Shown piece after piece: positions 16,216 through 23,256 of a stretch of DNA of 64,000 bases. Within the stretch, counting starts at the first letter, position 1; each line of letters opens with the position of its first letter. Made by a program: the position numbers and the translations under genes. A model generated the notes under the pieces. The model did not search any database. It saw nothing but the letters and a program-made list of their open reading frames with translations, and was not told the origin of the DNA. The DNA comes from Chitinophagaceae bacterium UBA4407 (lineage in GTDB: Bacteria > Bacteroidota > Bacteroidia > Chitinophagales > Chitinophagaceae): contig DGQT01000105.1 of NCBI GenBank assembly GCA_002390845.1, positions 1 to 64,000 of the forward strand. The letters are read 5' to 3'.

Positions 16216-17415
16216 ATGATCAAATTTTCCGAACACAATTTCTCTGGCGAAAAAGCGCTGATACGCGTAGATTTTAATGTGCCGTTAGATAAGCAAACCC
16301 TTTCCATTACTGACGATACAAGAATGACCGCGGCAATACCCACCATCAAAAAAATATTGGCAGATGGCGGCAGCGTAATATTGATGAGCCATCTTGGCCG
16401 CCCCAAAGGCGGACCCGAAGACAAGTATTCACTAAAGCACATTGTAAAACATTTAAGTGATCTGCTTGGGGGTACAACTGTATTCTTTGCCAATGATTGT
16501 ATTGGCGAACAAGCCTATATGACAGCTTCGATGTTAAGGCCGGGCGAAGTTTTACTATTAGAAAATCTTCGCTTTTATCCTGAAGAAGAAAAAGGCGATG
16601 AAGCATTTGCAGAGAAATTATCTAAGCTGGGCGATGTGTATGTAAATGATGCTTTTGGTACTGCACACAGGGCACATGCATCAACAGCAGTAATTGCAAA
16701 ATACTTTGCCAGCGATAAAAAAATGTTTGGCCTGTTGATGGAAAGCGAAGTAGCAAGTGCAGAGAAAGTGTTGCACCAGTCGGAGAAGCCATTCACTGCC
16801 ATTATAGGCGGCGCAAAGGTTTCTGATAAGATTTTGATTATTGAAAATTTATTGGAAAGAGCTACAGATATTATTATAGGCGGCGGTATGGCTTACACAT
16901 TTATGAAAGCTCGTGGTGGCAAAATTGGCAATTCACTTTGCGAAGAAGACCGCCTTGAAACTGCCGTTGAATTATTAAAAAAAGCATTGGAAAAAAATGT
17001 AAGTATTCACCTTCCCGAAGATTCGGTAATTGCAGACAAGTTTGCTGCAGATGCAGAAACTAAAGTTGCGCAAAGCGATGCAATACCTGATGGCTGGATG
17101 GGTTTGGATATTGGGCCAAAAGCCTGTGGCATTTTCTCAGAAATACTCCACCGCTCTAAAACTATTTTATGGAATGGCCCCATGGGTGTTTTTGAAATGG
17201 AAAAATTTCAGGCTGGTACAAAAGCCATTGCAGTTGCAGTTGCAGAAGCTACCGCAAACGGAGCTTTCTCATTAGTTGGCGGTGGCGACAGCGTTGCAGC
17301 CGTTAACCAGTTTGGCTTTGCTGATAAGGTAAGTTATGTAAGCACAGGTGGCGGTGCTATGCTCGAATACTTCGAAGGTAAAGAGTTGCCGGGCATTGCT
17401 GCGGTTAAAGCATAA
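16216..17415 (+). CDS. pgk: Phosphoglycerate kinase
   Basis: A 399-residue phosphoglycerate kinase that transfers phosphate from 1,3-bisphosphoglycerate to ADP. It has the N-terminal substrate motif RVDFNVPLD, the MSHLGRPKG loop, [17 protein letters not shown], and [14 protein letters not shown]. The nucleotide-binding C-terminal domain shows [22 protein letters not shown] and the closing [10 protein letters not shown] and [18 protein letters not shown]. The length is normal and no residues are missing. It lies downstream of gap on the same strand, behind a terminator, so it probably has its own promoter. Confidence 0.97.
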   Translation: MIKFSEHNFSGEKALIRVDFNVPLDKQTLSITDDTRMTAAIPTIKKILADGGSVILMSHLGRPKGGPEDKYSLKHIVKHLSDLLGGTTVFFANDCIGEQAYMTASMLRPGEVLLLENLRFYPEEEKGDEAFAEKLSKLGDVYVNDAFGTAHRAHASTAVIAKYFASDKKMFGLLMESEVASAEKVLHQSEKPFTAIIGGAKVSDKILIIENLLERATDIIIGGGMAYTFMKARGGKIGNSLCEEDRLETAVELLKKALEKNVSIHLPEDSVIADKFAADAETKVAQSDAIPDGWMGLDIGPKACGIFSEILHRSKTILWNGPMGVFEMEKFQAGTKAIAVAVAEATANGAFSLVGGGDSVAAVNQFGFADKVSYVSTGGGAMLEYFEGKELPGIAAVKA

Positions 17416-17530
17416 TATGCACTTATTTTAAGATGGCAGGCAAAGCGTTAAAATTTTCTATATATACGGTTATAATTTTTCAGGTTAGTGCTTTCTTAAT
17501 ATTTTCGTTACAAATATTAAACTTAAAATC

Positions 17531-18058
17531 ATGCGTAGTTTTTTTGTAACCGTGGTCCTGTTTTTAGGGATTGGTGCATTTGCACAGAACGATTCTATTT
17601 ACATGCACAATGGTAAAATGATTGAAGGCAATGTTGTTCGTGTTGCCGAATTTACCATCATTTTTAAATATGCCGGTGAAGATGCAGAACAAATTGTTGG
17701 AAAATATGCTGTAAAGAAAATTGTATTTGGAAAGAGCCACCGTGTTGAAGAAATATCTGATAAAGTGAACGTAATTTCAAAAGACGATTGGGAAAGTGTT
17801 GTAATACTGGAAGATAAAAGTCAGGTTGCCGGGTTAACCAAAGTTGAAGCAGTAAAAGGAAAAACAGCAATGATCAATTACCGCACAGCCGCAGGAAGCA
17901 GCGCAAAAGCAGAAAAAGATCTTAAAATGAAAGCTGCAGATTTGGGCTGCCAGTTTATTCTGATGGTTTCTGATAAAGATGCAGATCTCAGCGGTAATAA
18001 TGGCCGCGGCCTGGGCGGTACCCAGTCTATGAAAGCCGGCGTTGCATATAAATATTAG
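17531..18058 (+). CDS. Uncharacterised secreted protein (175 aa)
   Basis: A 175-residue protein with a clear signal peptide (MRSFFVTVVLFLGIGAFAQ, likely cleaved after GAFA). The mature part has short beta-strand-like segments such as DSIYMHNGKMIEGNVVRV and a DKVNVISKDDWESVVIL stretch. The beginning (an N-terminal DxIxxxNGxxIxGxV pattern) is common in Bacteroidota periplasmic proteins whose function is not known. No lipobox, membrane segment or catalytic motif is visible. It stands alone 115 bp after pgk and is followed by a very strong terminator. Confidence 0.75.
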   Translation: MRSFFVTVVLFLGIGAFAQNDSIYMHNGKMIEGNVVRVAEFTIIFKYAGEDAEQIVGKYAVKKIVFGKSHRVEEISDKVNVISKDDWESVVILEDKSQVAGLTKVEAVKGKTAMINYRTAAGSSAKAEKDLKMKAADLGCQFILMVSDKDADLSGNNGRGLGGTQSMKAGVAYKY

Positions 18059-18078
18059 TAATTAAACATAAAAAATGA

Positions 18079-18114
18079 AATAGTCACCACGTAACCGTGG
18101 TGACTATTTTTTTT
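18079..18114 (+). terminator. Strong Rho-independent terminator
   Basis: A perfect 10-bp stem TAGTCACCAC/GTGGTGACTA with a 4-nt loop, followed by eight or more Ts. The T-tract doubles as the outer end of the adjacent dispersed repeat. Confidence 0.9.
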
Positions 18115-18276
18115 GAACCAGGCATAGGAATTTTTATTAAGCATTCTTGCGTCGCACACTTATACACTATAACTTTATGCAGCATGGTTCCGGCTGTTAA
18201 AAGTTCAATGAAATTACTACAGTACCAGTGTGCGACGCAAGAAATGCCTCATGCTTTGTAACTGCCAGGCTACACA
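18103..18276. repeat. Dispersed palindromic element, B arm and B arm
   Basis: Left: TTTTTTTTGAACCAGGCATAG then CTTGCGTCGCACACTTATAC at 18146-18165. Right: GTACCAGTGTGCGACGCAAG at 18222-18241, then AAATGCCTCATGC and TAACTGCCAGGC. Both cores are type B and the loop is about 55 nt. Confidence 0.82.
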
Positions 18277-18407
18277 AAAAGTGTTTTTTAAAATAATACT
18301 ATACTAAAGCATTCTCATACCGTTGGTATTTATCTCTGCTATCTTGTCATAATTTCTTTCGTGGTGTTTGTTTTGCTATGTATATTTAACTATTAAAACA
18401 TGGAATC

Positions 18408-19001
18408 ATGAAAACAAAAAGTTTAGGTTTAATTGTAGTTGTAGCATTAATACTTGTATTGGGCGGCTGCGGTTGCAGCAGCTATAATGGTCTGGTAAAA
18501 GGCGATCAGGAAGTAAAACAGGTTTGGAGCAATGTAGAAACCAATTACCAGCGCCGTACCGATTTATATAACAGTGTTATTAAAACAATTGAAGGTTCTG
18601 CCAACTTTGAAAAATCTACTTTAAAAGAAGTAATAGAAGCCAGGGCAAAAGCTACCAGCGTTACTGTTGATATTAATGATCCTGAATCGCTGGCAAAGTA
18701 CCAGGCTGCGCAAGGTCAGTTACAAAGCGCATTTGGACGATTAATGGCGGTTGCAGAAGCTTACCCCGATATAAAAACAACCAAATCGTTCCAGGATTTT
18801 CAAACTCAGATCGAAGGAACTGAAAACCGCATCAACATTGCCCGGCAGGATTATAATAAATCAGTGAATGGCTACAACCTGCAGGTTAAAACCTTCCCTA
18901 ATAATTTATTTGCCGGCATATTTCACTTTACAGAGAAGCCTTATTACAAAGCCGATGCGGGTAGCGAAAAAGCACCTGATATTCAGTTCGATATAAAATA
19001 A
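18408..19001 (+). CDS. LemA-family lipoprotein
   Basis: A 197-residue LemA-family protein. The N terminus carries a lipoprotein signal (LILVLGGCGC), so it is probably membrane-anchored by lipid rather than by the usual uncleaved helix. The LemA core follows: SYNGLVKGDQEVKQVWSNVE, then RRTDLYNSVIKTIEG and the helical NRINIARQDYNKSVNGYN. The molecular function of the family is unclear. It is followed at short distance by two TPM-domain genes, a LemA-TPM-TPM order conserved in many Bacteroidota and suggesting one functional unit at the envelope. Confidence 0.92.
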   Translation: MKTKSLGLIVVVALILVLGGCGCSSYNGLVKGDQEVKQVWSNVETNYQRRTDLYNSVIKTIEGSANFEKSTLKEVIEARAKATSVTVDINDPESLAKYQAAQGQLQSAFGRLMAVAEAYPDIKTTKSFQDFQTQIEGTENRINIARQDYNKSVNGYNLQVKTFPNNLFAGIFHFTEKPYYKADAGSEKAPDIQFDIK

Positions 19002-19016
19002 TACTCAAGCCAAACA

Positions 19017-19478
19017 ATGTTTTCATTATTCAGGAAAAAGGCAGTTGATTTTTTTTCGAAAGAAGAAAAAGAAAAAATATTGGCTGCTATAAAAGATACT
19101 GAGCTTTCTACCAGCGGCGAAGTGCGTGTGTATATAGAAAACCAATGCACATTTGTAGATGCTGTTGACAGGGCAGTTGAAGTATTTTATTCTTTAAAAA
19201 TGCAGGAAACCAGGCACCGCAATGCTACGCTGGTGTATGTGGCATTAAAAGATAAACAGCTTGCTGTATTTGGTGATGAAGGTATCTATTCAAAAACCGG
19301 CAAAGATTTCTGGAACAATGCTGTTCGTAATATGCTGCAGTATTTCAATAAAGAAAATTATGCAGACGGCATTGCAGATGTAGTAAAGAAAATTGGCGAT
19401 GCGCTTGCACTGCATTTTCCCTATGAAGCTGCAACAGATAAAAATGAATTACCAGACGATATCGTTTTTGGAAAATGA
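19017..19478 (+). CDS. TPM-domain protein (short form)
   Basis: A 153-residue protein with a TPM (TLP18.3/Psb32/MOLO-1) domain and no signal peptide. Typical elements are STSGEVRVYIENQC, RHRNATLVYVALKDKQLAVFGDEGIY, and the late NYADGIADVVKKIGDAL helix. It begins 15 bp after the LemA gene, so it is probably co-transcribed. The role is unknown; TPM domains are associated with membrane-protein quality control or phosphatase-like activity in plants and animals. A weak attenuator-like hairpin separates it from the next TPM gene. Confidence 0.88.
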   Translation: MFSLFRKKAVDFFSKEEKEKILAAIKDTELSTSGEVRVYIENQCTFVDAVDRAVEVFYSLKMQETRHRNATLVYVALKDKQLAVFGDEGIYSKTGKDFWNNAVRNMLQYFNKENYADGIADVVKKIGDALALHFPYEAATDKNELPDDIVFGK

Positions 19479-19487
19479 TTTTAAAAA

Positions 19488-19517
19488 AAGTCCTGCAACT
19501 AGCGGGACTTCTTTATT
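19488..19517 (+). terminator. Weak terminator or attenuator between the two TPM genes
   Basis: The stem AAGTCCTGC/GCGGGACTT contains one G-T pair, with a 5-nt loop and a TCTTTATTT tail. It lies between the stop of the first TPM gene and the ATG of the second. Confidence 0.55.
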
Positions 19518-19523
19518 TACAAC

Positions 19524-20300
19524 ATGAAAAGATTATTGCTCATATTTTTTTTGGTGGTTATAACGGCAACCGGATGGTCGCAGGATCTGCTGCCAAAGCC
19601 AAACCCACCAAAGTTGGTGAACGATGCTGCAGATGTCCTGTCAGGCGAACAGGAAGCCATTCTTGAACAACGCCTTGTAGCGCTTGACGATAGTACGAGC
19701 AACCAGATCGCTATCGTTACTATTAAGTCGCTAAACGGTTACGATATTGCCGATTATGCAAATAAATTATTCCGCGCTTGGGGTATTGGTGGCAGTAAGC
19801 ATAATAACGGTGTACTGATAATTGTTTCAACAGGCGATCATAAAACAAGGATTGAAGTAGGCTATGGCCTGGAAGGCGCAATTCCCGATATTACCGCAAG
19901 CAGCATAGTAGATAACGACCTTGTGCCCAATTTTAAAGATGGTGACTATTACCGCGGTTTCGATGAAGCAATTACCTCGCTTGGCAAAGCTGCTGCGGGT
20001 GAATACAGCGAAAAGCGAAATAATGGAAACAGCAACGAAGGGTTTCCCTGGGGAGGAATTCTTCTTATTGCATTCGTTATATTATTTGTTTTCATACGCG
20101 GTGGTAAAGGTGGTGGCGGGGGAGGTGGTATGATGAGCCGCCGTGGTTATAGCAGCCTTATCTGGCCCCTGCTTTTTAGTGGCGGTGGCGGCCGGGGCGG
20201 CGGTTTTGGAGGCGGTGGTGGCTTCGGCGGAGGCGGTGGTGGCTTTGGAGGTTTTGGCGGCGGAAGCAGCGGCGGCGGCGGCGCCAGTGGCGGGTGGTAA
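19524..20300 (+). CDS. TPM-domain membrane protein with glycine-rich tail (YgcG-type)
   Basis: A 258-residue protein with a cleavable signal peptide (LLLIFFLVVITATGWSQ). The TPM domain at about residues 30-150 contains VNDAADVLSGEQEAIL, NQIAIVTIKSLNGYDI and VEVGYGLEGAIPD-like sequence. A transmembrane helix is at about 172-190 (WGGILLIAFVILFVFI). The last 65 residues are almost entirely glycine with Phe and Ser, as in YgcG proteins. It is the third gene of the LemA-TPM-TPM unit. The Gly-rich DNA yields long overlapping reading frames on both strands, which I regard as artefacts. Confidence 0.88.
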   Translation: MKRLLLIFFLVVITATGWSQDLLPKPNPPKLVNDAADVLSGEQEAILEQRLVALDDSTSNQIAIVTIKSLNGYDIADYANKLFRAWGIGGSKHNNGVLIIVSTGDHKTRIEVGYGLEGAIPDITASSIVDNDLVPNFKDGDYYRGFDEAITSLGKAAAGEYSEKRNNGNSNEGFPWGGILLIAFVILFVFIRGGKGGGGGGGMMSRRGYSSLIWPLLFSGGGGRGGGFGGGGGFGGGGGGFGGFGGGSSGGGGASGGW

Positions 20301-20340
20301 TACTTGGGCAATGTGCAGTCAAGACACAAATAAACACGAG

Positions 20341-20369
20341 AACACACGAGAATATTGTGTGTTTTTTTT
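20341..20369 (+). terminator. Terminator of the LemA-TPM operon
   Basis: A 7-bp stem AACACAC/GTGTGTT with a 9-nt loop and a run of eight Ts, 40 bp past the stop codon of the last TPM gene. Confidence 0.75.
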
Positions 20370-20400
20370 ATGTTCATAACTGTTTGATAATTTTGCAGTT

Positions 20401-20901
20401 ATGGAATATAATAATGATGTTCAGATAATAATTAATAGTCTGACAAAAGAAAAGAAAGAGTTAACCGACAGAGTTAATGAGATTGATAAGATTATCAAAC
20501 GTATTCGTTATGGTAATATGAGTTTTGGGGGAGTTAAGGGGAAACCAGTTGAACAGGAAAGTGATATTATTGCTCTAAGTGATACACCGCAAGCATTCCC
20601 GCTAAAAGCTGATTTAAAAGTACAAGCAATTAAGGTATTAGATATTCTCGGAGTTGCAAGCAAATTGAGTGATATTAGGGATAAATACCACGAGATTACA
20701 GGTCAACACGTGAATTTGCGAGAAACCCTAAGAACCCTTAACAAACACGACATCCTGAAACTATTGCAACCTAAGAACGGTATTAGGGGTTTGTATTGGG
20801 TAAAAGCTGAATGGATTGATGAAAACAATTGCTTAAAGCCTCAATACAAATTTGAAGGCTTTGATTTATTGTTTACTGATGATATGATTGATTTTAAATA
20901 A
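20401..20901 (+). CDS. Uncharacterised protein: N-terminal coiled coil, C-terminal winged-helix-like (166 aa)
   Basis: I cannot name the family. Residues 1-35 are heptad-like and charged (SLTKEKKELTDRVNEIDK), suggesting a dimerising coiled coil. The C-terminal half (LRETLRTLNKHDILKLLQP then a GLYWVKAEWI strand) looks like a winged helix, so DNA binding is plausible. The layout resembles the gene at 22641-23063. A TAATTTTG box at 20388-20395 lies so close to the ATG that the transcript would be nearly leaderless. It marks the left side of an AT-rich accessory region. Confidence 0.65.
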   Translation: MEYNNDVQIIINSLTKEKKELTDRVNEIDKIIKRIRYGNMSFGGVKGKPVEQESDIIALSDTPQAFPLKADLKVQAIKVLDILGVASKLSDIRDKYHEITGQHVNLRETLRTLNKHDILKLLQPKNGIRGLYWVKAEWIDENNCLKPQYKFEGFDLLFTDDMIDFK

Positions 20902-20908
20902 AAATAGT

Positions 20909-20949
20909 TAGTTGGAAGTTTGCAACTTAAAATAATATCCCTATATTTG
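20909..20949 (+). promoter_or_regulatory. Promoter with overlapping palindromic operator
   Basis: GTTGGAAGTTTGCAAC (20911-20926) is a 16-nt palindrome with one mismatch. Its TTTG (20919-20922) is 19 nt from TATATTTG (20942-20949), an exact Bacteroidota promoter pair. A repressor on the palindrome would cover the -33 box. A near-identical 24-nt copy lies at 21166-21189. Confidence 0.7.
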
Positions 20950-20968
20950 CTCAATATTTATTTGCATT

Positions 20969-21148
20969 ATGAAGATTGATGTATCAGGATTAATGACAAT
21001 TAAGAATTACGCTTTAAGAGAAAGTGTTACGACATCGTACATTTATAAACTCATTAAAGCCGGAACAATGACACCACTTATTATTGATGGCGTTCAATTC
21101 ATTGAAGTAAATAAATTCCCTACTATACCAGTAGTAAATAGAAGATAA
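20969..21148 (+). CDS. Small excisionase-like HTH protein (59 aa)
   Basis: A 59-residue ORF with a consensus promoter upstream. The stretch MTIKNYALRESVTTSYIYKL reads as a MerR/excisionase-type helix-turn-helix (KNYA..E.VT.SYIYKLIK), and IIDGVQFIEVNKFP resembles the wing seen in such proteins. Small HTH proteins of this kind typically regulate or assist mobile elements. It lies between two copies of the GTTGGAAGTTT palindrome and directly before the transposase gene, so I infer autoregulation of an HTH-transposase unit. Confidence 0.65.
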   Translation: MKIDVSGLMTIKNYALRESVTTSYIYKLIKAGTMTPLIIDGVQFIEVNKFPTIPVVNRR

Positions 21149-21165
21149 TATTTTTTTTGTATCAA

Positions 21166-21189
21166 TAGTTGGAAGTTTCCAACTTAAAA
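21166..21189 (+). promoter_or_regulatory. Perfect palindrome in front of the transposase start codon
   Basis: GTTGGAAGTTTCCAAC (21168-21183) is fully symmetric and ends 14 nt before the transposase ATG. The 24 nt around it match 20909-20932 with a single difference. It is a candidate operator that would limit transposase expression. Confidence 0.6.
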
Positions 21190-21197
21190 CTAAAACC

Positions 21198-22082
21198 ATG
21201 AAGCGTTACACAATTACAGAGTTTAGGAAAGATTACCCGAATGATGATGTTTGTTTAGACAAGATATTTGAATTGAGATTTAAAGGTCTTATTTGCCCTA
21301 AGTGCGAAAGCGATAATAAGTTTACACGTGTTAAGAATAGAAGGTCTTACCAGTGTCCTAATTGTGCCTTTCAGATATATCCAACAAAGGACACAGTATT
21401 TGAGAAAAGCACAACACCACTTACATATTGGTTTTATGCTATATTCTTACAAACAACGACACGAAACGGAGTTGCAGCTAAAGAACTTGAAAGGCAATTG
21501 AATGTGTGTTATACCACAGCATTACGCATGAACCACCAAATTAAAAAGCTGATGGCAGGTAAAAGATTAGATAAATTAACCGGAATTGTTCAGGTCGATG
21601 AATGTTATATTGGTCAATCATTAGTTACCATGAAAAAAAGCAAACGGGCTGAAATGCTAAAGAATAACGAAACTAAGTTTGATAACAAAACTGGTGTTAT
21701 TGGTTTCGTATCGGATAATAAAGAAATTAAGTTTGAAGTAATGACAGACATTAAGACATTTAAAGAGAGAGTGAAAGCAAACGTTTCAAAAGATGCAATA
21801 CTGGTTACTGATAGCCATGCAGGTTATGAAGGTTTGAACTTACACTATAAAGCCCATGAAGTAGTAAACCACTCAATTAATGAGTTTAAGAACAAAAATA
21901 ACTTTCATACAAATAGCGTAGAATCTGCATGGTCAATATTAAAAAGAACGATTAAAGGCACACACATACACGTATCACAAAAGCACTTACAAAAGTATGT
22001 CGATGAAGTAGCATTTAGAATGATGAATAAAGACAGGCAGGATATTATGTTTGAGACTATTTTGTCGCACGTGGTTTTTTAG
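21198..22082 (+). CDS. IS1595-family transposase
   Basis: A 294-residue IS1595-type (ISXO2-like) DDE transposase. The N-terminal zinc ribbon is CPKCESDN followed by CPNC at about residues 34-58. The catalytic acidic residues fall in VDECYIG (about 135), TDSHAGYEG (about 200) and the helix HTNSVESAWSILKRTIKG (about 235). The ORF is intact and of normal length. I could not find convincing terminal inverted repeats, so the element boundaries are unknown. The preceding HTH gene and the following small minus-strand genes may be passengers. Confidence 0.9.
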   Translation: MKRYTITEFRKDYPNDDVCLDKIFELRFKGLICPKCESDNKFTRVKNRRSYQCPNCAFQIYPTKDTVFEKSTTPLTYWFYAIFLQTTTRNGVAAKELERQLNVCYTTALRMNHQIKKLMAGKRLDKLTGIVQVDECYIGQSLVTMKKSKRAEMLKNNETKFDNKTGVIGFVSDNKEIKFEVMTDIKTFKERVKANVSKDAILVTDSHAGYEGLNLHYKAHEVVNHSINEFKNKNNFHTNSVESAWSILKRTIKGTHIHVSQKHLQKYVDEVAFRMMNKDRQDIMFETILSHVVF

Positions 22083-22206
22083 TTGCGGCTTTCTTTATGG
22101 CATTGTTAAACGCTTTCTTACCGCTCTTATTCACTTCTTTACCTTTTATGAATTGTTCATAATTGGCAGTTAATTCAGCCATTGTTTTAATCTTCTTTGT
22201 TGCCAT
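22057..22206 (-). CDS. Small basic protein (49 aa) paired with the RHH gene
   Basis: A 49-residue lysine-rich ORF: MATKKIKTMAELTANYEQ near the start, then a KKAFNNAIKKAATKKPR tail. It overlaps the end of the ribbon-helix-helix gene by 20 bp and the 3' end of the transposase by 26 bp on the opposite strand. The tight overlap suggests translational coupling to the RHH gene. I do not recognise a family. It may be a DNA-associated accessory protein or the second half of a toxin-antitoxin-like pair; both are guesses. Confidence 0.55.
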   Translation of the reverse strand: MATKKIKTMAELTANYEQFIKGKEVNKSGKKAFNNAIKKAATKKPRATK

Positions 22207-22384
22207 CGATCAAAGTTAATTCATTGTTTTTTTCTTGTGTTCTTTGAATTACAATTTTTTCAAGTTCAATTCTTATAAAGTCGCTAAGACTTCGTTTATC
22301 CAAATCGGATAATGCTTGTAAGGATATTTTAGTTTTCTCCTCAATTCTAATGCTAATCTTTACCTCTTTTTTTTGCTCCTTCAT
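22187..22384 (-). CDS. Ribbon-helix-helix (CopG/Arc-type) regulator, 65 aa
   Basis: A 65-residue protein from the ATG at 22384; a longer in-frame start at 22492 would read through the operator palindrome and is unlikely. The N-terminal KEVKISIRIEEKTKISLQAL is a beta-strand followed by helices with KRSLSDFIRIELEKIV, the usual Arc/MetJ/CopG layout. It should be a dimeric DNA-binding repressor. A 10-bp perfect inverted repeat 16 bp upstream is the natural operator candidate. It overlaps the 49-residue gene downstream. Confidence 0.75.
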   Translation of the reverse strand: MKEQKKEVKISIRIEEKTKISLQALSDLDKRSLSDFIRIELEKIVIQRTQEKNNELTLIDGNKED

Positions 22385-22399
22385 ACTGCAATTATATAA

Positions 22400-22432
22400 A
22401 ATGTCGGACAATGAAGGACAAAGTCCGACATT
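22400..22432 (-). promoter_or_regulatory. Operator-like perfect inverted repeat
   Basis: AATGTCGGAC/GTCCGACATT, 10-bp arms with a 13-nt spacer that repeats GGACAAT and GGACAAA. It lies between the RHH start codon and the small-RNA promoter at 22436, so one bound regulator could affect both. The eight Ts that follow would also let it act as a plus-strand terminator. Confidence 0.6.
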
Positions 22433-22435
22433 TTT

Positions 22436-22466
22436 TTTGATTATATAAAAATTATCCCTACATTTG
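22436..22466 (+). promoter_or_regulatory. Consensus Bacteroidota promoter for a small RNA
   Basis: TTTG (22436-22439), 19 nt, TACATTTG (22459-22466). This is an exact match in both boxes and spacing. No coding frame follows; the next feature on this strand is the structured locus ending in the terminator at 22616-22639. Confidence 0.7.
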
Positions 22467-22485
22467 AGCAGGCGGAAATAAAAAA

Positions 22486-22503
22486 GGCGCACCGTCGTGC
22501 GCC
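22486..22503 (-). terminator. Hairpin at the 5' end of the putative RNA, terminator-like on the minus strand
   Basis: GGCGCAC-CGTC-GTGCGCC, a perfect 7-bp stem with a tetraloop. On the minus strand it is followed by six Ts, so it would terminate a minus-strand tRNA-like transcript. Confidence 0.55.
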
Positions 22504-22518
22504 CTGTGTTATAAAAAG

Positions 22519-22603
22519 TCCCTTGGAAGGATTCGAACCAACAATCTCCGCTGACAGTTTGCGGCTGTGCATCGACGGTGTTTTTCCATTAAACTACAAG
22601 GGG
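22519..22603 (-). other. tRNA-like sequence, anticodon arm not canonical
   Basis: On the minus strand an 85-nt segment has tRNA hallmarks: CCCCTTG at the 5' end opposite CAAGGGA at the 3' end (six pairs plus a C-A mismatch), a D-arm GTTTAATGGAAAAAC, and GGTTCGAATCC as T-loop. The T-stem has mismatches, and no 5-bp anticodon stem with a 7-nt loop can be drawn; the best is CCGC/GCGG around AAACTGTCA. It could be a decayed class II tRNA, a tRNA with an insertion, or a chance mirror of the plus-strand RNA. Confidence 0.45.
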
Positions 22604-22615
22604 TTCTCCATCTTT

Positions 22616-22639
22616 GCCAACTTTAGGTTGGCTTTTTTT
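22616..22639 (+). terminator. Terminator of the putative small RNA
   Basis: GCCAAC-TTTAG-GTTGGC followed by seven Ts. It has the correct polarity only for plus-strand transcription. Confidence 0.8.
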
Positions 22640-22640
22640 A

Positions 22641-23063
22641 TTATAAAATAGTTTCTTTCATATAAAAATCACCTCTTTCGCCAACCTCTTTTTTTCTTTT
22701 TAATTCACCTTCGGTTACTAATGTTCCTAAAACTCCTGAAAATCTCCTTGTAATATCTTCCTTAAAATCTTTTTTATTTAGATGTTCTGAATAATAATAT
22801 TTGATAAGTTCAGATGTTTTAAACCAAGTACCGATTTTAATTTCAGAATAAGATTCAATCTTATCTCTCATTTCTTTGATGGATGGTAACGATATTTCGT
22901 TTTCTAATCTAAGCTGCTCAGCATCGGAATTTTTTAATAGGCTAAAATCATAGTCATTACCAGTAAGTAATTTGTACTGATGCTTTAATGTATTTATTTC
23001 ACTCTCAAAATGAGTAACCTTTTGAATAATTATTTCAGGCAACGTTAAATTTAATAAGTCCAT
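22641..23063 (-). CDS. Uncharacterised protein with coiled coil and winged-helix-like end (140 aa)
   Basis: I do not recognise the family. Residues 5-35 form a probable coiled coil (VTHFESEINTLKHQYKLL). The C-terminal half contains WFKTSELIKYYY, FKEDITRRFSGVLGTLVTEG and ELKRKKEVGERGDFYM, a pattern that fits a winged helix with a beta wing. The design parallels the 166-residue protein at 20401-20901 on the other side of the transposase. A good promoter lies directly upstream. It is AT-rich, like the rest of the accessory region. Confidence 0.65.
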   Translation of the reverse strand: MDLLNLTLPEIIIQKVTHFESEINTLKHQYKLLTGNDYDFSLLKNSDAEQLRLENEISLPSIKEMRDKIESYSEIKIGTWFKTSELIKYYYSEHLNKKDFKEDITRRFSGVLGTLVTEGELKRKKEVGERGDFYMKETIL

Positions 23064-23079
23064 AACTAAAACATTTTAT

Positions 23080-23109
23080 CAAAGGTATAACTTAAATACA
23101 TTACACAAA
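23080..23109 (-). promoter_or_regulatory. Promoter of the 140-aa gene
   Basis: On the minus strand TTTG (23109-23106), 18 nt, TACCTTTG (23087-23080). The start codon at 23063 lies 17 nt further on. Confidence 0.65.
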
Positions 23110-23256
23110 TGTAATACTTTGTTTTTAAGTTATTTTAGTTTTATGAAAATGTTGGTTAAATGTTAATAAACTGTGGGGTAATTCAACAACTTTAAAAACA
23201 CTGATTTGGCATTAAAAAATAGTTCTATAGTAAATAGATACTATTAATTTAGCAAT

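Larger units (their letters stand above)
22473..22640 (+). ncRNA. Putative small structured RNA, antisense to a tRNA-like sequence
   Basis: A consensus promoter and a strong terminator bracket about 165 nt of non-coding sequence. From 5' to 3' it has the hairpin GGCGCAC/GTGCGCC (22486-22503). A long-range stem CCCTTG (22520-22525) pairs with CAAGGG (22597-22602). Inside that is an inner hairpin CCGC/GCGG (22548-22564). The terminator stem GCCAAC/GTTGGC is followed by seven Ts. No credible ORF is present. I do not recognise an Rfam family. The opposite strand looks like a degenerate tRNA, so the direction of transcription needs data. Confidence 0.5.

Noticed and set aside
20147..20379. Long open frames rich in proline or alanine on both strands opposite the glycine-rich tail of the TPM protein
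   Set aside because: They arise from the GGN repeat DNA in other frames. They have no start context, no homology-like features, and the glycine-rich frame fits the YgcG family.
22187..22492. Longer start for the ribbon-helix-helix gene at 22492
   Set aside because: The extra 36 codons would translate the 10-bp operator palindrome and cover the small-RNA promoter. The ATG at 22384 gives the exact RHH domain.
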